Shown piece by piece: positions 23,535 to 32,743 of a stretch of DNA of 35,401 bases; the stretch's first letter is position 1, and each line of letters starts with the position of its first letter. Under the pieces are notes generated by a model. It saw nothing but the letters and a program-made list of their open reading frames with translations. It had not been told where the DNA came from and made no database searches. Made by a program: the position numbers and the translations under genes. Source of the DNA: Clostridiales bacterium (lineage in GTDB: Bacteria > Bacillota > Clostridia > Christensenellales > DUVY01); assembly GCA_012840805.1 (NCBI GenBank), contig DUVY01000004.1:1-35401 (forward strand). Direction: 5' to 3'.

Positions 23535-24260
23535 TTATCCTTGATTGATTATGCCGTATGTCTTCAAAAGCCTTTCTATGTTTTCCAGATAGTAATTCAA
23601 AAAATTAAAAGGTTTTGCCGTGTTTTTGAGCCCAATCCACAAAGCGTAAATAAGTTTTGGCTTGCCGTTAAGATTGCCGTTGAGAATCTGCGCCAGCACA
23701 TAAATTTCTTCCCTTGTTACTATATCTATATCGCTTTCTTTGGACAAAAATATTATCATTTCAGAAACATAAGTAGAGATTTCGGCCGCTTGTTCGCGGT
23801 TAAGAGGTCTGATGTATTCATTATAATATAACTTTTCGTTATTAATATTCATCATGGACAGCGCGGTTCGCTTAAATTTTTGAATTGCCTCATAACACCA
23901 ATTTTTATACGCGGTGTTGATATTGTCGGTGTCTGACATATAAAATTCTTGCAAAAACGCTGTTAAATTAAGTCTTTTGGCGTCAATTTCCCATAGCATA
24001 GAAAAGACAAACGCCAAAAACTCTTCTTTTTGTTCGGGGTATTTTATAACAAAAACTTCAGGCGCGACGCGCACGCTTGCGTTTGCCAATGCCGAAGGAA
24101 AATCAAAATCTTTGACGCAACACGCCAAAATTTCGTATAGGCGCGGATAGGCGGCTATGGATTTTAGCACCTGCGTCACATACTTATCCGACATAATAAA
24201 CTTAGCGCAAGACATCTCATCGCACGCTTTTATAAAAGCGTCAGGCAAACCTGAACTCAT
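23535..24260 (-). CDS. Hypothetical helical protein
   Basis: 241 aa, no family recognised. Composition and pattern suggest an all-alpha cytoplasmic protein, with repeating amphipathic stretches (for example EEFLAFVFSMLWEIDA, 78-93) and no signal peptide. The ATG has GAGGG six bases upstream. It begins an operon with the unknown beta-rich gene, under a promoter at 24297-24325. That promoter diverges from the HPr-like gene, so both may be controlled together. Confidence 0.65.
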   Translation of the reverse strand: MSSGLPDAFIKACDEMSCAKFIMSDKYVTQVLKSIAAYPRLYEILACCVKDFDFPSALANASVRVAPEVFVIKYPEQKEEFLAFVFSMLWEIDAKRLNLTAFLQEFYMSDTDNINTAYKNWCYEAIQKFKRTALSMMNINNEKLYYNEYIRPLNREQAAEISTYVSEMIIFLSKESDIDIVTREEIYVLAQILNGNLNGKPKLIYALWIGLKNTAKPFNFLNYYLENIERLLKTYGIINQG

Positions 24261-24296
24261 CTTTTACCCTCAAAAATAATTATAGTTTTTTTAGAT

Positions 24297-24325
24297 ATTA
24301 TATCATAGTAAAAAAAGCTAATCAA
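24297..24325 (-). promoter_or_regulatory. Promoter of the two-gene hypothetical operon
   Basis: TTGATT (24325-24320) and TATAAT (24302-24297), 17-base spacer, extended -10 TGA. Back to back with the promoter at 24341-24369. Confidence 0.68.
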
Positions 24326-24340
24326 TTGTAAATATATAGC

Positions 24341-24369
24341 TTGCATATAGTCATATATTAATGTATAAT
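24341..24369 (+). promoter_or_regulatory. Promoter of the HPr-like gene
   Basis: TTGCAT (24341-24346) and TATAAT (24364-24369) with a 17-base spacer; about 28 bases before the start codon. Confidence 0.68.
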
Positions 24370-24397
24370 GTAAGAAATAGTTGTAAGGAGGAAGACA

Positions 24398-24631
24398 ATG
24401 AAATCCGTAGTTCTCAACCTGCAATATGCCGATGTTAAAGATTTCGTCAATATTGTTAGCAAATACACGGTAGAAACCGATCTAAAAAGCGGTAGATATA
24501 CGGTAGACGCAAAATCTCTTTTGGGGATATTTAGTTTGGATTTGTCCAAGCCTATTACTTTGGAAATTCATGACGGTAAAGACGCGGACGAGTTAATAAA
24601 AGAACTAAAGCCATTTATAAAAGAAGATTAA
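24398..24631 (+). CDS. HPr-like protein lacking the phosphorylatable histidine
   Basis: 77 aa, HPr fold expected. The block DAKSLLGIFSL (37-47) aligns with the Bacillus HPr stretch around Ser46 (KSIMGVMSL), so S40 matches the HPr kinase site. The N-terminal active-site loop with GIHARPA is replaced by YADVKDF (10-16), so no His15 or Arg17 equivalent exists. Hence it cannot pass phosphate from enzyme I in the normal way; a regulatory, Crh-like role is possible. The start has GGAGG seven bases upstream. It has its own promoter and terminator, making it a single-gene unit. Confidence 0.78.
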   Translation: MKSVVLNLQYADVKDFVNIVSKYTVETDLKSGRYTVDAKSLLGIFSLDLSKPITLEIHDGKDADELIKELKPFIKED

Positions 24632-24640
24632 ATAAATGCC

Positions 24641-24675
24641 CGCCTTGTCTTTTTATAAAAGCAGGGCGATTTTTT
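24641..24675 (+). terminator. Terminator of the HPr-like gene
   Basis: CGCCTTGT (24641-24648) pairs with GCAGGGCG (24661-24668), including two G-U pairs, followed by six T. Confidence 0.72.
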
Positions 24676-24739
24676 GGGGCGAGCTTTAAGTATAACAGCA
24701 AGTTGCATTAGCTTTATAATTATTAAAGATTGCATTATT

Positions 24740-24768
24740 TTCCCTTTAGTTATAAAGGGAATTTTTTT
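24740..24768 (+). terminator. Second intrinsic terminator
   Basis: TTCCCTTT (24740-24747) and AAAGGGAA (24754-24761), six-base loop, seven T. It lies 65 bases after the first terminator, in a gap with no gene. Confidence 0.78.
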
Positions 24769-24825
24769 GGTCAAATTCTATATCAATTAAAAAATACAAA
24801 TGTAAATATTGTTAACATATAAAAA

Positions 24826-24854
24826 GTGACTAATTGTGAATTGTTTGTTATAAT
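24826..24854 (+). promoter_or_regulatory. Promoter of the activase/dehydratase fusion gene
   Basis: GTGACT (24826-24831) and TATAAT (24849-24854), 17-base spacer, extended -10 TGT. Leader about 49 bases. A second TATAAT lies just downstream at about 24872. Confidence 0.55.
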
Positions 24855-24909
24855 AATTACCTATAATATTGATTAGAATTCGTAAAATTGACAAAAAACA
24901 AGAGGAAAA

Positions 24910-27900
24910 ATGACTAACAGAATATCAATTGGACTTGATGTAGGCTCTACTACGATAAAAACAGCCGTTTTAGATGACAATAATAATATATTATATAGCT
25001 CATATCAAAGGCATTATTCTGATATAAAAAAGACATTGGTTGATGTCTTAAATAAAGTATTACATAGATTTGATAACTTTAGCATAATGGTAACCGGCTC
25101 GGGCGGTATTGCCGTTTCGAGATGGTTGGATATTCCTTTTATTCAAGAAGTTGTGGCGGGCGTAAAAGCTATTGAGGTTTTCGCGGATAGGACCGATGTC
25201 GCCATAGAATTAGGCGGCGAAGACGCCAAAATCACCTACTTTAATAACGGTAGCGTCGAACAACGAATGAACGGCACTTGCGCGGGCGGCACGGGCGCGT
25301 TTTTGGACCAAATGGCGACGCTTCTTAATGTTGAAGTAAGCGGACTAAACGACTTAGCGGCGCAAGCAAAAACTATCTACCCTATCGCCTCCCGATGCGG
25401 AGTTTTTGCCAAAAGCGATATTCAGCCTTTGCTCAACGACGGCGCGCCCGCTACGGATTTGGCCGCTAGCGTGTTTCAGTCCGTAGTCAATCAGACTATT
25501 TCGGGGCTTGCTTGCGGTATGCCTATAAGGGGCAATGTCGCGTTTTTGGGCGGGCCTTTGCATTTTTTGCCCGAGCTTAGAGAGCGCTTTATTCAAACCT
25601 TAAAATTAAAAGACGATGAGATAATCGTGCCTGAAAATTCTGAAATATTTAACGCCATAGGCGCGGCTTTGGCGGCGGGCGATGAGATAAAGACCAAAAA
25701 ACAGCTAGAATCCAAATTAAGAGCGCTAGAAGATGTTGAGGAACACGAAATTATGAGACTGCCCGCGCTTTTTTCATCCGAAGAAGAGCTCGCGCTTTTT
25801 CGCGCTCGGCATAACAAAGCCAATATTCCTCGCGGCGATATTAATACAACGCAAGGCGCTTGCTTTTTGGGTATAGACGCAGGCTCCACAACCACAAAGG
25901 CGGCGTTGATAGATTCCCAAAATCAAATAGTATATTCTTGGTATGGCTCTAACGGCGGAAATCCCCTAAAGTCAGTCGTCAAAATTCTAAAAGAAATATA
26001 TAAAAAATTGCCTGACAGCGCTTATATCGCCTACTCTTGCGTTACAGGTTATGGCGAAAACCTTATAAAAAAGGCGCTTGGCGTTGACATGGGCGAAATC
26101 GAAACAATGGCGCATTATACCGCGTCAGAGTATGTTTTGCCTGGCGTAGATTTTGTATTGGATATCGGCGGACAGGATATGAAGTGCTTGCGCATAAAAA
26201 ACCAAACCGTTGATAGTATTTTGCTTAATGAGGCTTGTTCGTCGGGCTGCGGCAGCTTTATAGAAACTTTTGCTTCCGCTTTGGGCTTAAAAGCCGAAGA
26301 ATTCGCAAAAATGGGATTAATGGCGGATAACCCCGTGGATTTGGGCTCAAGATGCACAGTTTTTATGAACTCGCGCGTTAAACAAGCCCAAAAAGAAGGC
26401 GCCAGCATAGGCGATATTAGCGCGGGACTTTCTTATTCCGTGGTCAAAAACGCTTTGTTTAAAGTTATCAAAATAAGAGACCCCGAAGAACTAGGTCAAA
26501 AAATCATTGTTCAAGGCGGAACATTTTTGAACGAGTCTGTTTTGAGAGCTTTTGAGATTGTCAGCAAAAGAGAGGTTGTGCGCCCTAATATAGCCGGACT
26601 TATGGGAGCGTTTGGCGCGGCTCTTATCGCCAAAAAATCTTACAAAGGACAAGCTTCCACTCTCAAAACTTATGACGAGATTGTCAACCTTAAACCCAAA
26701 AAAGATACCAAGCATTGTAAGTTGTGCGGTAATAGATGTCTTTTGACAATAACGAGTTTTGCGGACGGTCAAAAAATTATTACCAATAACCGTTGCGAAA
26801 GGGGCGCGGGCGAAGAATTGCCGCCCGGACTTCTGCCCAATCTTTATCAATATAAATACGAAAGACTTTTTAAATATTATAAAAACCCCGAAAATACTCC
26901 AAGAGGAAAAATCGGCATTCCTAGAGTTTTGGGGATGTATGAGAACTATCCTTTTTGGCATACCTTTTTTACAAGGTTGGGTTATGAAGTGGTTTTGTCG
27001 CCCCGTTCGTCGCGCGCGATTTTTGATTTGGGCATAGAAACAATGCCTTCCGAATCGGTTTGTTATCCTGCGAAACTAGCGCACGGGCATATTATTTCTT
27101 TGATAAAACGCGGCATAAAAACTATTTTTTATCCTTGTTTGCCTTATGAGCAAAAAGAAGACCCTAAAGCAGACAACCATTATAACTGCCCTATCGTGTG
27201 TATGTATCCCGAAGTTTTGAAAAACAACATTGACGAATTAAGACAAGATGTAAAATTTATTTCGCCTGTTTTACCGATTAACAACCCTAATAAATTAAAA
27301 AGAAGGTTGCGCCAAGTATTTAGCCATATAGATAAAAAAGAAATCAATAACGCGGTCGACGCGGCTTACGAAGAAGACGCGCATTTTAAAGAGGATATAA
27401 GAAAAAAGGGCGAAGAGACGCTACAAGAGCTAATTCGCTCGGGTAAGCGAGGAATTGTGCTTGCTGGCCGCCCTTATCATGTTGACCCCGAGATTAATCA
27501 CGGCATAGCCGATATGATTAATAGATATGGGTTTGCTATCTTAACAGAAGACAGCATTTGTCACCTTAAGCCGACGCCCAGACCATTAAGAGTAGTGGAC
27601 CAATGGACTTATCATTCGCGTCTTTATGCCGCCGCCGAAGTGGTAAGGCATACTGACAACCTTGAAATAGTTCAGCTTAACTCTTTTGGCTGCGGATTGG
27701 ACGCTGTCACTACCGATCAAGTTATGGAATTGATGGAAGCCGCCAACAAAATTTATACCGTTATAAAAATTGACGAAGTCAATAATTTAGGCGCGGCAAG
27801 AATTAGAATAAGGTCTTTGATTGCAGCGGTAAACGAGCGGGCAAGAAAAAATATCTGTTGCGTTACTCCGCCCGCGCTTACGCCTAAAGTTGATTTTACT

Positions 27901-29115
27901 AAGTCGATGAAAAAGACGCATACCATAATCGCGCCCAATATGTCGCCTATTCACTTTGTGTTTTTGGCTGAAGCGATTAGGCAATCGGGTTATAATATCC
28001 ATGTTTTACCTGAATCTGACCCGTTCGCGATTAATGTCGGATTAAAATATGTCAATAACGACGCTTGTTATCCCGCCATTATTACTTTGGGACAAGTAAT
28101 TAACACTTTGCAAAAGGGCGATTATGACCCCGATAAAACGGCTGTTATACTTTCCCAAACGGGCGGCGGATGCAGAGCTAGCAATTATATCGCCCTAATG
28201 AGAAAAGCGCTCAAAGAAGCCAATATGGGACATGTGCCTGTTATCAGCTTTAACCTGGTCGGGCTTGACAAATGCAGCGGATTTAAGATTACATTTCCTA
28301 TGCTTATTAGACTTATAATGTCCCTTATTTATGGCGATTTGTTTATGAGAGTGCTTTACGCGGTCAGACCCTATGAAAAAGAGCCTGGTAGCGCGAATAG
28401 ATTGCATAAAAAATGGGAAAAAATATGCTTACAATCCCTTAAAAGCCTTAATTTATTTAAGTTTAGAAAAAATCTTATTAATATTATAAGAGAATTTGAC
28501 GCTTTGCCCGTTTATAATATCAAAAAACCTCGTATTGGTTTGGTGGGCGAAATTTTGGTCAAGTTTCATCCCGGCGCGAATAATCAAATAGTTAAAATTA
28601 TAGAACAAGAGGGCGGCGAAGCTGTTATGCCCGAAATGTTGGACTTTTTCTTGTATGGGTTTGAAAACGCCACTATTAAATACAGGTTGTTAGCCGGAAC
28701 TTTGCGATCCAAAATTAAAAATGATATTTTGATTAAGATCGTTGATTTTATTCGCGCGCCTATGGTAAGAGAGCTTAAAAAGACAAGGTTTGGCTATCCT
28801 TTGGACATAAAGACCAAAGCTAAAATGGCAAGCAAGGTCGTTTCATTGGGCTCAATGAGCGGCGAAGGCTGGTTTTTGACGGCGGAAATGCTTGAGCTTA
28901 TGCACGAAGGCGTTCATAATATTGTGTGTATGCAGCCTTTTGCGTGCCTGCCTAACCATGTGACAGGCAAAGGCGTAATAAAAGAACTAAAACGCCAAAA
29001 CCCCAGGGCTAATATTGTAGCCATTGATTATGACCCCGGCGCGAGCGAAGTCAATCAACTTAACAGGCTAAAATTGATGATGGCCTCAGCTTTTAAAAAT
29101 CTAGAAAACGAATAA
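24910..29115 (+). CDS. Acyl-CoA dehydratase activase fused to HgdB-like 2-hydroxyacyl-CoA dehydratase domains
   Basis: 1401 aa. Two BcrAD/BadFG ATPase domains come first. Domain 1 has [15 protein letters not shown] (8-22), [12 protein letters not shown] (124-135) and C163. Domain 2 has [15 protein letters not shown] (321-335), ACSSGCGSF (442-450) and C482. C124/C163 and C443/C482 match [4Fe-4S] ligands of the activator HgdC. A Cys set C603/C606/C610/C629 follows, then DUF2229-like sequence (about 672-880) and HgdB-like C-terminal parts (about 1000-1400, including SMSGEGWF near 1316). Such enzymes use ATP to inject an electron into a dehydratase. No separate dehydratase gene adjoins it and the substrate is unknown. 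Ribosome site AGAGG lies four bases before ATG. Confidence 0.88.
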   Translation: MTNRISIGLDVGSTTIKTAVLDDNNNILYSSYQRHYSDIKKTLVDVLNKVLHRFDNFSIMVTGSGGIAVSRWLDIPFIQEVVAGVKAIEVFADRTDVAIELGGEDAKITYFNNGSVEQRMNGTCAGGTGAFLDQMATLLNVEVSGLNDLAAQAKTIYPIASRCGVFAKSDIQPLLNDGAPATDLAASVFQSVVNQTISGLACGMPIRGNVAFLGGPLHFLPELRERFIQTLKLKDDEIIVPENSEIFNAIGAALAAGDEIKTKKQLESKLRALEDVEEHEIMRLPALFSSEEELALFRARHNKANIPRGDINTTQGACFLGIDAGSTTTKAALIDSQNQIVYSWYGSNGGNPLKSVVKILKEIYKKLPDSAYIAYSCVTGYGENLIKKALGVDMGEIETMAHYTASEYVLPGVDFVLDIGGQDMKCLRIKNQTVDSILLNEACSSGCGSFIETFASALGLKAEEFAKMGLMADNPVDLGSRCTVFMNSRVKQAQKEGASIGDISAGLSYSVVKNALFKVIKIRDPEELGQKIIVQGGTFLNESVLRAFEIVSKREVVRPNIAGLMGAFGAALIAKKSYKGQASTLKTYDEIVNLKPKKDTKHCKLCGNRCLLTITSFADGQKIITNNRCERGAGEELPPGLLPNLYQYKYERLFKYYKNPENTPRGKIGIPRVLGMYENYPFWHTFFTRLGYEVVLSPRSSRAIFDLGIETMPSESVCYPAKLAHGHIISLIKRGIKTIFYPCLPYEQKEDPKADNHYNCPIVCMYPEVLKNNIDELRQDVKFISPVLPINNPNKLKRRLRQVFSHIDKKEINNAVDAAYEEDAHFKEDIRKKGEETLQELIRSGKRGIVLAGRPYHVDPEINHGIADMINRYGFAILTEDSICHLKPTPRPLRVVDQWTYHSRLYAAAEVVRHTDNLEIVQLNSFGCGLDAVTTDQVMELMEAANKIYTVIKIDEVNNLGAARIRIRSLIAAVNERARKNICCVTPPALTPKVDFTKSMKKTHTIIAPNMSPIHFVFLAEAIRQSGYNIHVLPESDPFAINVGLKYVNNDACYPAIITLGQVINTLQKGDYDPDKTAVILSQTGGGCRASNYIALMRKALKEANMGHVPVISFNLVGLDKCSGFKITFPMLIRLIMSLIYGDLFMRVLYAVRPYEKEPGSANRLHKKWEKICLQSLKSLNLFKFRKNLINIIREFDALPVYNIKKPRIGLVGEILVKFHPGANNQIVKIIEQEGGEAVMPEMLDFFLYGFENATIKYRLLAGTLRSKIKNDILIKIVDFIRAPMVRELKKTRFGYPLDIKTKAKMASKVVSLGSMSGEGWFLTAEMLELMHEGVHNIVCMQPFACLPNHVTGKGVIKELKRQNPRANIVAIDYDPGASEVNQLNRLKLMMASAFKNLENE

Positions 29116-29118
29116 TAA

Positions 29119-29151
29119 AAACAGCCTAAAAAATTTAAAGGCTGTTTTTTT
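29119..29151 (+). terminator. Terminator of the activase fusion gene
   Basis: AAACAGCCT (29119-29127) pairs with AGGCTGTTT (29139-29147), then T run. Three bases after the stop codon. Confidence 0.88.
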
Positions 29152-29168
29152 CTTAAAGTTTTTTATAA

Positions 29169-29648
29169 TTATCTTAAAGGCGTTATTATTCCACAAGCTA
29201 TTTTGAGCCCTGAATTGCCAGCGGGCTGCGTTCGGAAATCGTCGGGAGATTGATGGATTACTACGGGTTTACCCAAAACCTCATTAAGCCTAAACCTATC
29301 CGTAACAAATCTCATATAAGCCGTTCCATCGGACATGGGTATTATTACAGGCAAGTCCCCCGCGTGATTAGGATGTATCGCGTTGGTTGGATTGTAATGC
29401 TCGCCCGTATCGGCAAACGGGTTGTCGTCTGTCCCAGGCTCGCAAGAATTACCGTCATGGATATGAAAGCCAAACGGCCCAATCGCCAAATCGTCTTGTC
29501 TATAAAACGGCGGCAAATTATGTACTCTTACCACTACTTCAACGCCCTCGCTTAATTGCCTAAACTCTACTTCGCCGTTTATATCGGGATAATGCGGACC
29601 GCCTCTTATTACGGCAATCGCTCGCTCGACATAACTTCTAAAAAACAT
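29169..29648 (-). CDS. Cu/Zn superoxide dismutase family protein
   Basis: 159 aa. Cu ligands H62 and H64 (FGFHIHDG, 59-66), bridging H84 (GEHYNP, 82-87), Zn ligands H92, H95 and D98 (HPNHAGDLP, 92-100) and H132 (VVIHQSPDDF, 129-138) are all present. C69 and C152 match the conserved disulfide. The electrostatic-loop Arg of the GNAGSRLACG motif is Lys149 here (GNSGLKIACG). The Zn loop between H92 and H95 is much shorter than in animal enzymes. There is no signal peptide, so it appears cytoplasmic. Similar short forms occur in Clostridia, though activity of this version is unproven. Start has AGAGGA nearby. Confidence 0.88.
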   Translation of the reverse strand: MFFRSYVERAIAVIRGGPHYPDINGEVEFRQLSEGVEVVVRVHNLPPFYRQDDLAIGPFGFHIHDGNSCEPGTDDNPFADTGEHYNPTNAIHPNHAGDLPVIIPMSDGTAYMRFVTDRFRLNEVLGKPVVIHQSPDDFRTQPAGNSGLKIACGIITPLR

Positions 29649-29740
29649 AAAAAATTTCCTCTCAACAAATTATTTATCTTATCATTTATATGCCAAAACC
29701 TTATCTTTTGGTTAAAAAAAATGTATTGAGGTCAAAATAT

Positions 29741-29768
29741 AAAAAATTCAAGCGTTAAGCTTGAATTT
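29741..29768 (-). terminator. Terminator of the macrodomain gene (possibly bidirectional)
   Basis: AAATTCAAGC (29744-29753) and GCTTGAATTT (29759-29768), perfect 10-bp stem with a 5-base loop; T-rich on the minus-strand exit. The rest of 29649-29876 holds the AT-rich sodC leader and no gene. Confidence 0.7.
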
Positions 29769-29876
29769 AATATTAAATATGCAAAAATCAAAAATTTCGA
29801 GCGCAAAGCGTCTATTTTAAGGCGTTTATATAGTAAGCAAGTTCGTTTAATTTTTGACAATTAATTCTTACTTAAT

Positions 29877-30416
29877 TTACAAATCTTCTTCAACATAATT
29901 CTCGCCGATATGTTTTATGAAGGATGGGTAAAATTTTTCACAAATCTCTAAAGTTTTATTATCATAAATCACTAGCGCGATATCCATATCATTTTTGGCT
30001 ATAAATTTTTCAAAAGCGCTCATCGCAACTTTTATCGCTTTATCTTTTGGGTAACCATAAACTCCACTTGATATAAGCGGAAACGCTATAGACTCAATAC
30101 CGTATTTTTGGGCGAGTTCCAATGAGTTTAAATAACAACATGTAAGCAACTTTTCTTCATTACGCTCGCCGCCTTGCCAAACAGGACCAACCGTATGTAT
30201 AACATACTTATTTGGCAAATTATAACCTTTGGTTATTTTTGCCTCGCCGACTTTACAACCGCCCAGCTTTTTGCACTCTTCTAGAAGTAAAGGTCCAGCC
30301 GCCCGATGAATAGCGCCGTCCACCCCGCCGCCGCCAAGCAAAGTCTGGTTTGCGGCGTTTACTATCGCGTCAGCTTTAACTTTGGTAATATCTCCTTTTA
30401 TTATTTTAATAGGCAT
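29877..30416 (-). CDS. Macrodomain protein (YmdB-type O-acetyl-ADP-ribose deacetylase)
   Basis: 179 aa single macrodomain. ADP-ribose-binding motifs are GDIT (8-11), [20 protein letters not shown] (19-38) and SSGVYGYP (116-123). Family members hydrolyse O-acetyl-ADP-ribose or remove mono-ADP-ribose; the NAAN and GGGGVDGAI elements belong to the MacroD-type catalytic group. About 25 C-terminal residues extend past the core. It follows the pdxK terminator and has no clear consensus promoter, so partial read-through may supply it. Confidence 0.9.
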   Translation of the reverse strand: MPIKIIKGDITKVKADAIVNAANQTLLGGGGVDGAIHRAAGPLLLEECKKLGGCKVGEAKITKGYNLPNKYVIHTVGPVWQGGERNEEKLLTCCYLNSLELAQKYGIESIAFPLISSGVYGYPKDKAIKVAMSAFEKFIAKNDMDIALVIYDNKTLEICEKFYPSFIKHIGENYVEEDL

Positions 30417-30508
30417 ACCAACTTATTATCCTTCTTGTTATTTCACAAAACATATCAACTACATTTTAGTTTAACATATTTATCAATCCTATACGCCGTC
30501 TTAAACAC

Positions 30509-30539
30509 AAAAAAAGCTTCTATTTTAAAAAATAGAAGC
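30509..30539 (-). terminator. Terminator of the pyridoxamine kinase gene
   Basis: Perfect 11-bp stem (30539-30529 with 30526-30516), tiny loop, seven T on the minus strand. Confidence 0.9.
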
Positions 30540-30564
30540 CGTTTGATTTATCAACTTTAATATT

Positions 30565-31392
30565 TTATAACTTCAACAAATCTTGCAATCCCGCCTCAAA
30601 ATTAACGCCGAATCTTACATCGGATTTGGCTTCAAACGACCTTTGGATGCTTGAGGCAGTAAACTTGACCGCGATTTCTACGGCTCTATCTAACGGCTCT
30701 TGATTTACAATAGCGGCGGTAAGCGCGCTGCCAAATACATCGCCCGTGCCGTGATAAAAGCCGTTTATCTTTTTTGAAAAAGCGTAGCTTATCTTGTCCG
30801 CTGTCTTGTCATACGCCGCAGCGCCTAGCTTTTCTTCATCAAAAAATACGCCCGTTAAAACCACTTGATTGGAAAAAGCAGATAGTTTTTTTAACATCTT
30901 TTCTATATATTTGGGGTTGTATGGTCCTGGGTTGTATGACTCGTCCACAAGCAACGCGGCTTCGGTCATATTGGGAACAATTATATCGGCTTTTTGACAC
31001 AGTTTTTTCATCCCTTCGGGAAAATTATCAGGGAAAATTTTGTATAACTCTCCATGATCCGCCATAACGGGATCAACTATGACTTTGGTTTTTAGCATAT
31101 CAAAGACTTGGGATATAATATCTATCTGCTCAAAAGAGCCTAAAAAACCCGTATAAACAGCGTCAAATTTTAGATTGAGGCTTTGCCAATGCTTGATTAT
31201 GGGCAAGATATCGTCGGTCAAATCGCGATAAGTGTAGCCTGTAAAGCCGCCCGTGTGAGTTGACAAAATAGCCGTAGGGATAATGCTTGTTTCTATTCCC
31301 GCCGCCGAAATAACGGGAAGAGCGACTGTCAAAGAACATCTGCCAAAGCACGATATATCATGTATAGCGACAATGCGTTTTTGTCTGTCCAT
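30565..31392 (-). CDS. pdxY: Pyridoxamine/pyridoxal kinase
   Basis: 275 aa ribokinase-fold enzyme that phosphorylates vitamin B6 forms in salvage. Motifs are the N-terminal HDISCFGRCSLTVALPVIS (11-29), STHTGGF (44-50), VDPVMADHG (106-114), PNMTEA (140-145) and the catalytic GTGDVFGSAL (215-224), where the Asp acts as base. The sequence fits the pyridoxamine-kinase (PdxY-like) group rather than ThiD. It has its own consensus promoter (31421-31449) and terminator, and GGAG six bases before the ATG. Confidence 0.93.
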   Translation of the reverse strand: MDRQKRIVAIHDISCFGRCSLTVALPVISAAGIETSIIPTAILSTHTGGFTGYTYRDLTDDILPIIKHWQSLNLKFDAVYTGFLGSFEQIDIISQVFDMLKTKVIVDPVMADHGELYKIFPDNFPEGMKKLCQKADIIVPNMTEAALLVDESYNPGPYNPKYIEKMLKKLSAFSNQVVLTGVFFDEEKLGAAAYDKTADKISYAFSKKINGFYHGTGDVFGSALTAAIVNQEPLDRAVEIAVKFTASSIQRSFEAKSDVRFGVNFEAGLQDLLKL

Positions 31393-31420
31393 TTATACTC
31401 CATAAAAAATATTTATATCA

Positions 31421-31449
31421 ATAGTATTACCAAACAAACATACTGTCAA
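31421..31449 (-). promoter_or_regulatory. Promoter of the pyridoxamine kinase gene
   Basis: Consensus TTGACA (31449-31444), 17-base spacer, TACTAT (31426-31421), leader about 22 bases. Confidence 0.75.
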
Positions 31450-31460
31450 CTTGTTTTTGT

Positions 31461-32708
31461 CTATAATTCTATTTTTTGGGGGAAACTCTGCTTCCTCAAA
31501 ATGTTCCACATTTTATCTATATACGAAAGCGTGTAAAATCTTTCAAAATAATAGTAATAATAAGTGCCTCGTTTGGTCAGATAATAAATATTATTTTTCT
31601 TTCTTAAAAAACCTAAAACGCGCGCGAGAAAAAACTCAAATCCATAATTTTTGTGCAAAGATTCGCCAAAATAATTTTCAAAGTCTTGGGGGTTAATAAC
31701 AGTGGAATACGCTGTCCAAAATAAATAATAAATCATTCGCTGGCGTTTGGTTAAACGGCAAGTAAGAGCGGTGGGTAGGCAATTGTTATTAATTCTATTT
31801 ATGTATTCTTGAACATCAAAAGTATTTATCTTAAATTGATTGCGCAACAGCGTCGTAGCGGAACAACCAAAGCCCAAAAAGTTTTGTCTGGTCATTGAGG
31901 AATAATGCCCATTATCTTTGGAAAATGTCCATATAGAAGTGCGCTTATAGCCTTTTTGTTGGCAATAATCCAAAATCTTATTGATTAGTTTTCTTTTTTG
32001 TCTTAGCGTCGTTTTCTGTTCGGGCTTATAAAAAGAAAATTCAATCAAAGGATATATCGCCACATGGTTAGCGTGACACTCAAACGCGATCTCAAAATCT
32101 TTTTTGAGGCTTTCAAATGTCTGACCGGGGATGCCAAATATTAAATCCATAGACACCGTTTCAAAGGGGTATTTCATAAGCAAGTTATTTAATTTTAAAA
32201 TGTCCAATTCATTTTTTCTTCCCAAAAAACTTAGGCATTTTTCATCAAAAGATTGAATGCCTATGCTTATCTTGGTGATTTGCGCTTGCTTTAGCTGTTT
32301 TAAAACATCCTCGGTCAAGTCTTGGGGATGTAATTCTATCCCTATGCCGTCGGTTATAATAAAATATTGTTTTATAGCGTCAATAATTTTCTTTATTGAA
32401 TCAATACAAAGGCAAGGCGTCCCGCCCCCAAAATATAGGCTGGTAACTTGTTTTTTGCTACCTACTTGCTTGCTAACCAAATGTATTTCTTTAATTAGCG
32501 CGTTTATGTAATTATCGGCCAATTCTTTTTGATAGACTGTCTTGCAATAAGGGCAAAACGAGCAAATCTTGGCGCAAAAAGGAATATGTATATAAAGACC
32601 TAGATTATCCAAAGATAAATAATCTAGTTTTTGGTCATATTCGCTCAAAAAGATAAAGGGCTTTTTTGTTCTTGTAAGCCAAGCTCTGGCTAAGTTAATC
32701 CAATTCAT
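31461..32708 (-). CDS. HemN/HemW-like radical SAM protein
   Basis: 415 aa coproporphyrinogen oxidase-family radical SAM protein. The core is YIHIPFCAKICSFCPYC (39-55): C45-x3-C49-x2-C52 binds the SAM cluster, and C55 is an extra Cys, as in ChuW/HutW-type relatives. LYFGGGTP (91-98), IELHPQDL (about 124-131), SIGIQSFDEK and a MDLIFGIPGQT segment complete the fold, and a HemN C-terminal domain with a winged-helix-like end follows. No haem synthesis or haem uptake genes adjoin it, so oxidase, haem-handling or other roles stay open. It lies 35 bases after an unknown gene and is probably cotranscribed with it. Confidence 0.82.
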   Translation of the reverse strand: MNWINLARAWLTRTKKPFIFLSEYDQKLDYLSLDNLGLYIHIPFCAKICSFCPYCKTVYQKELADNYINALIKEIHLVSKQVGSKKQVTSLYFGGGTPCLCIDSIKKIIDAIKQYFIITDGIGIELHPQDLTEDVLKQLKQAQITKISIGIQSFDEKCLSFLGRKNELDILKLNNLLMKYPFETVSMDLIFGIPGQTFESLKKDFEIAFECHANHVAIYPLIEFSFYKPEQKTTLRQKRKLINKILDYCQQKGYKRTSIWTFSKDNGHYSSMTRQNFLGFGCSATTLLRNQFKINTFDVQEYINRINNNCLPTALTCRLTKRQRMIYYLFWTAYSTVINPQDFENYFGESLHKNYGFEFFLARVLGFLRKKNNIYYLTKRGTYYYYYFERFYTLSYIDKMWNILRKQSFPQKIEL

Positions 32709-32743
32709 AATCTTTAAATAATTTATATTTTGAGAAATATTTT

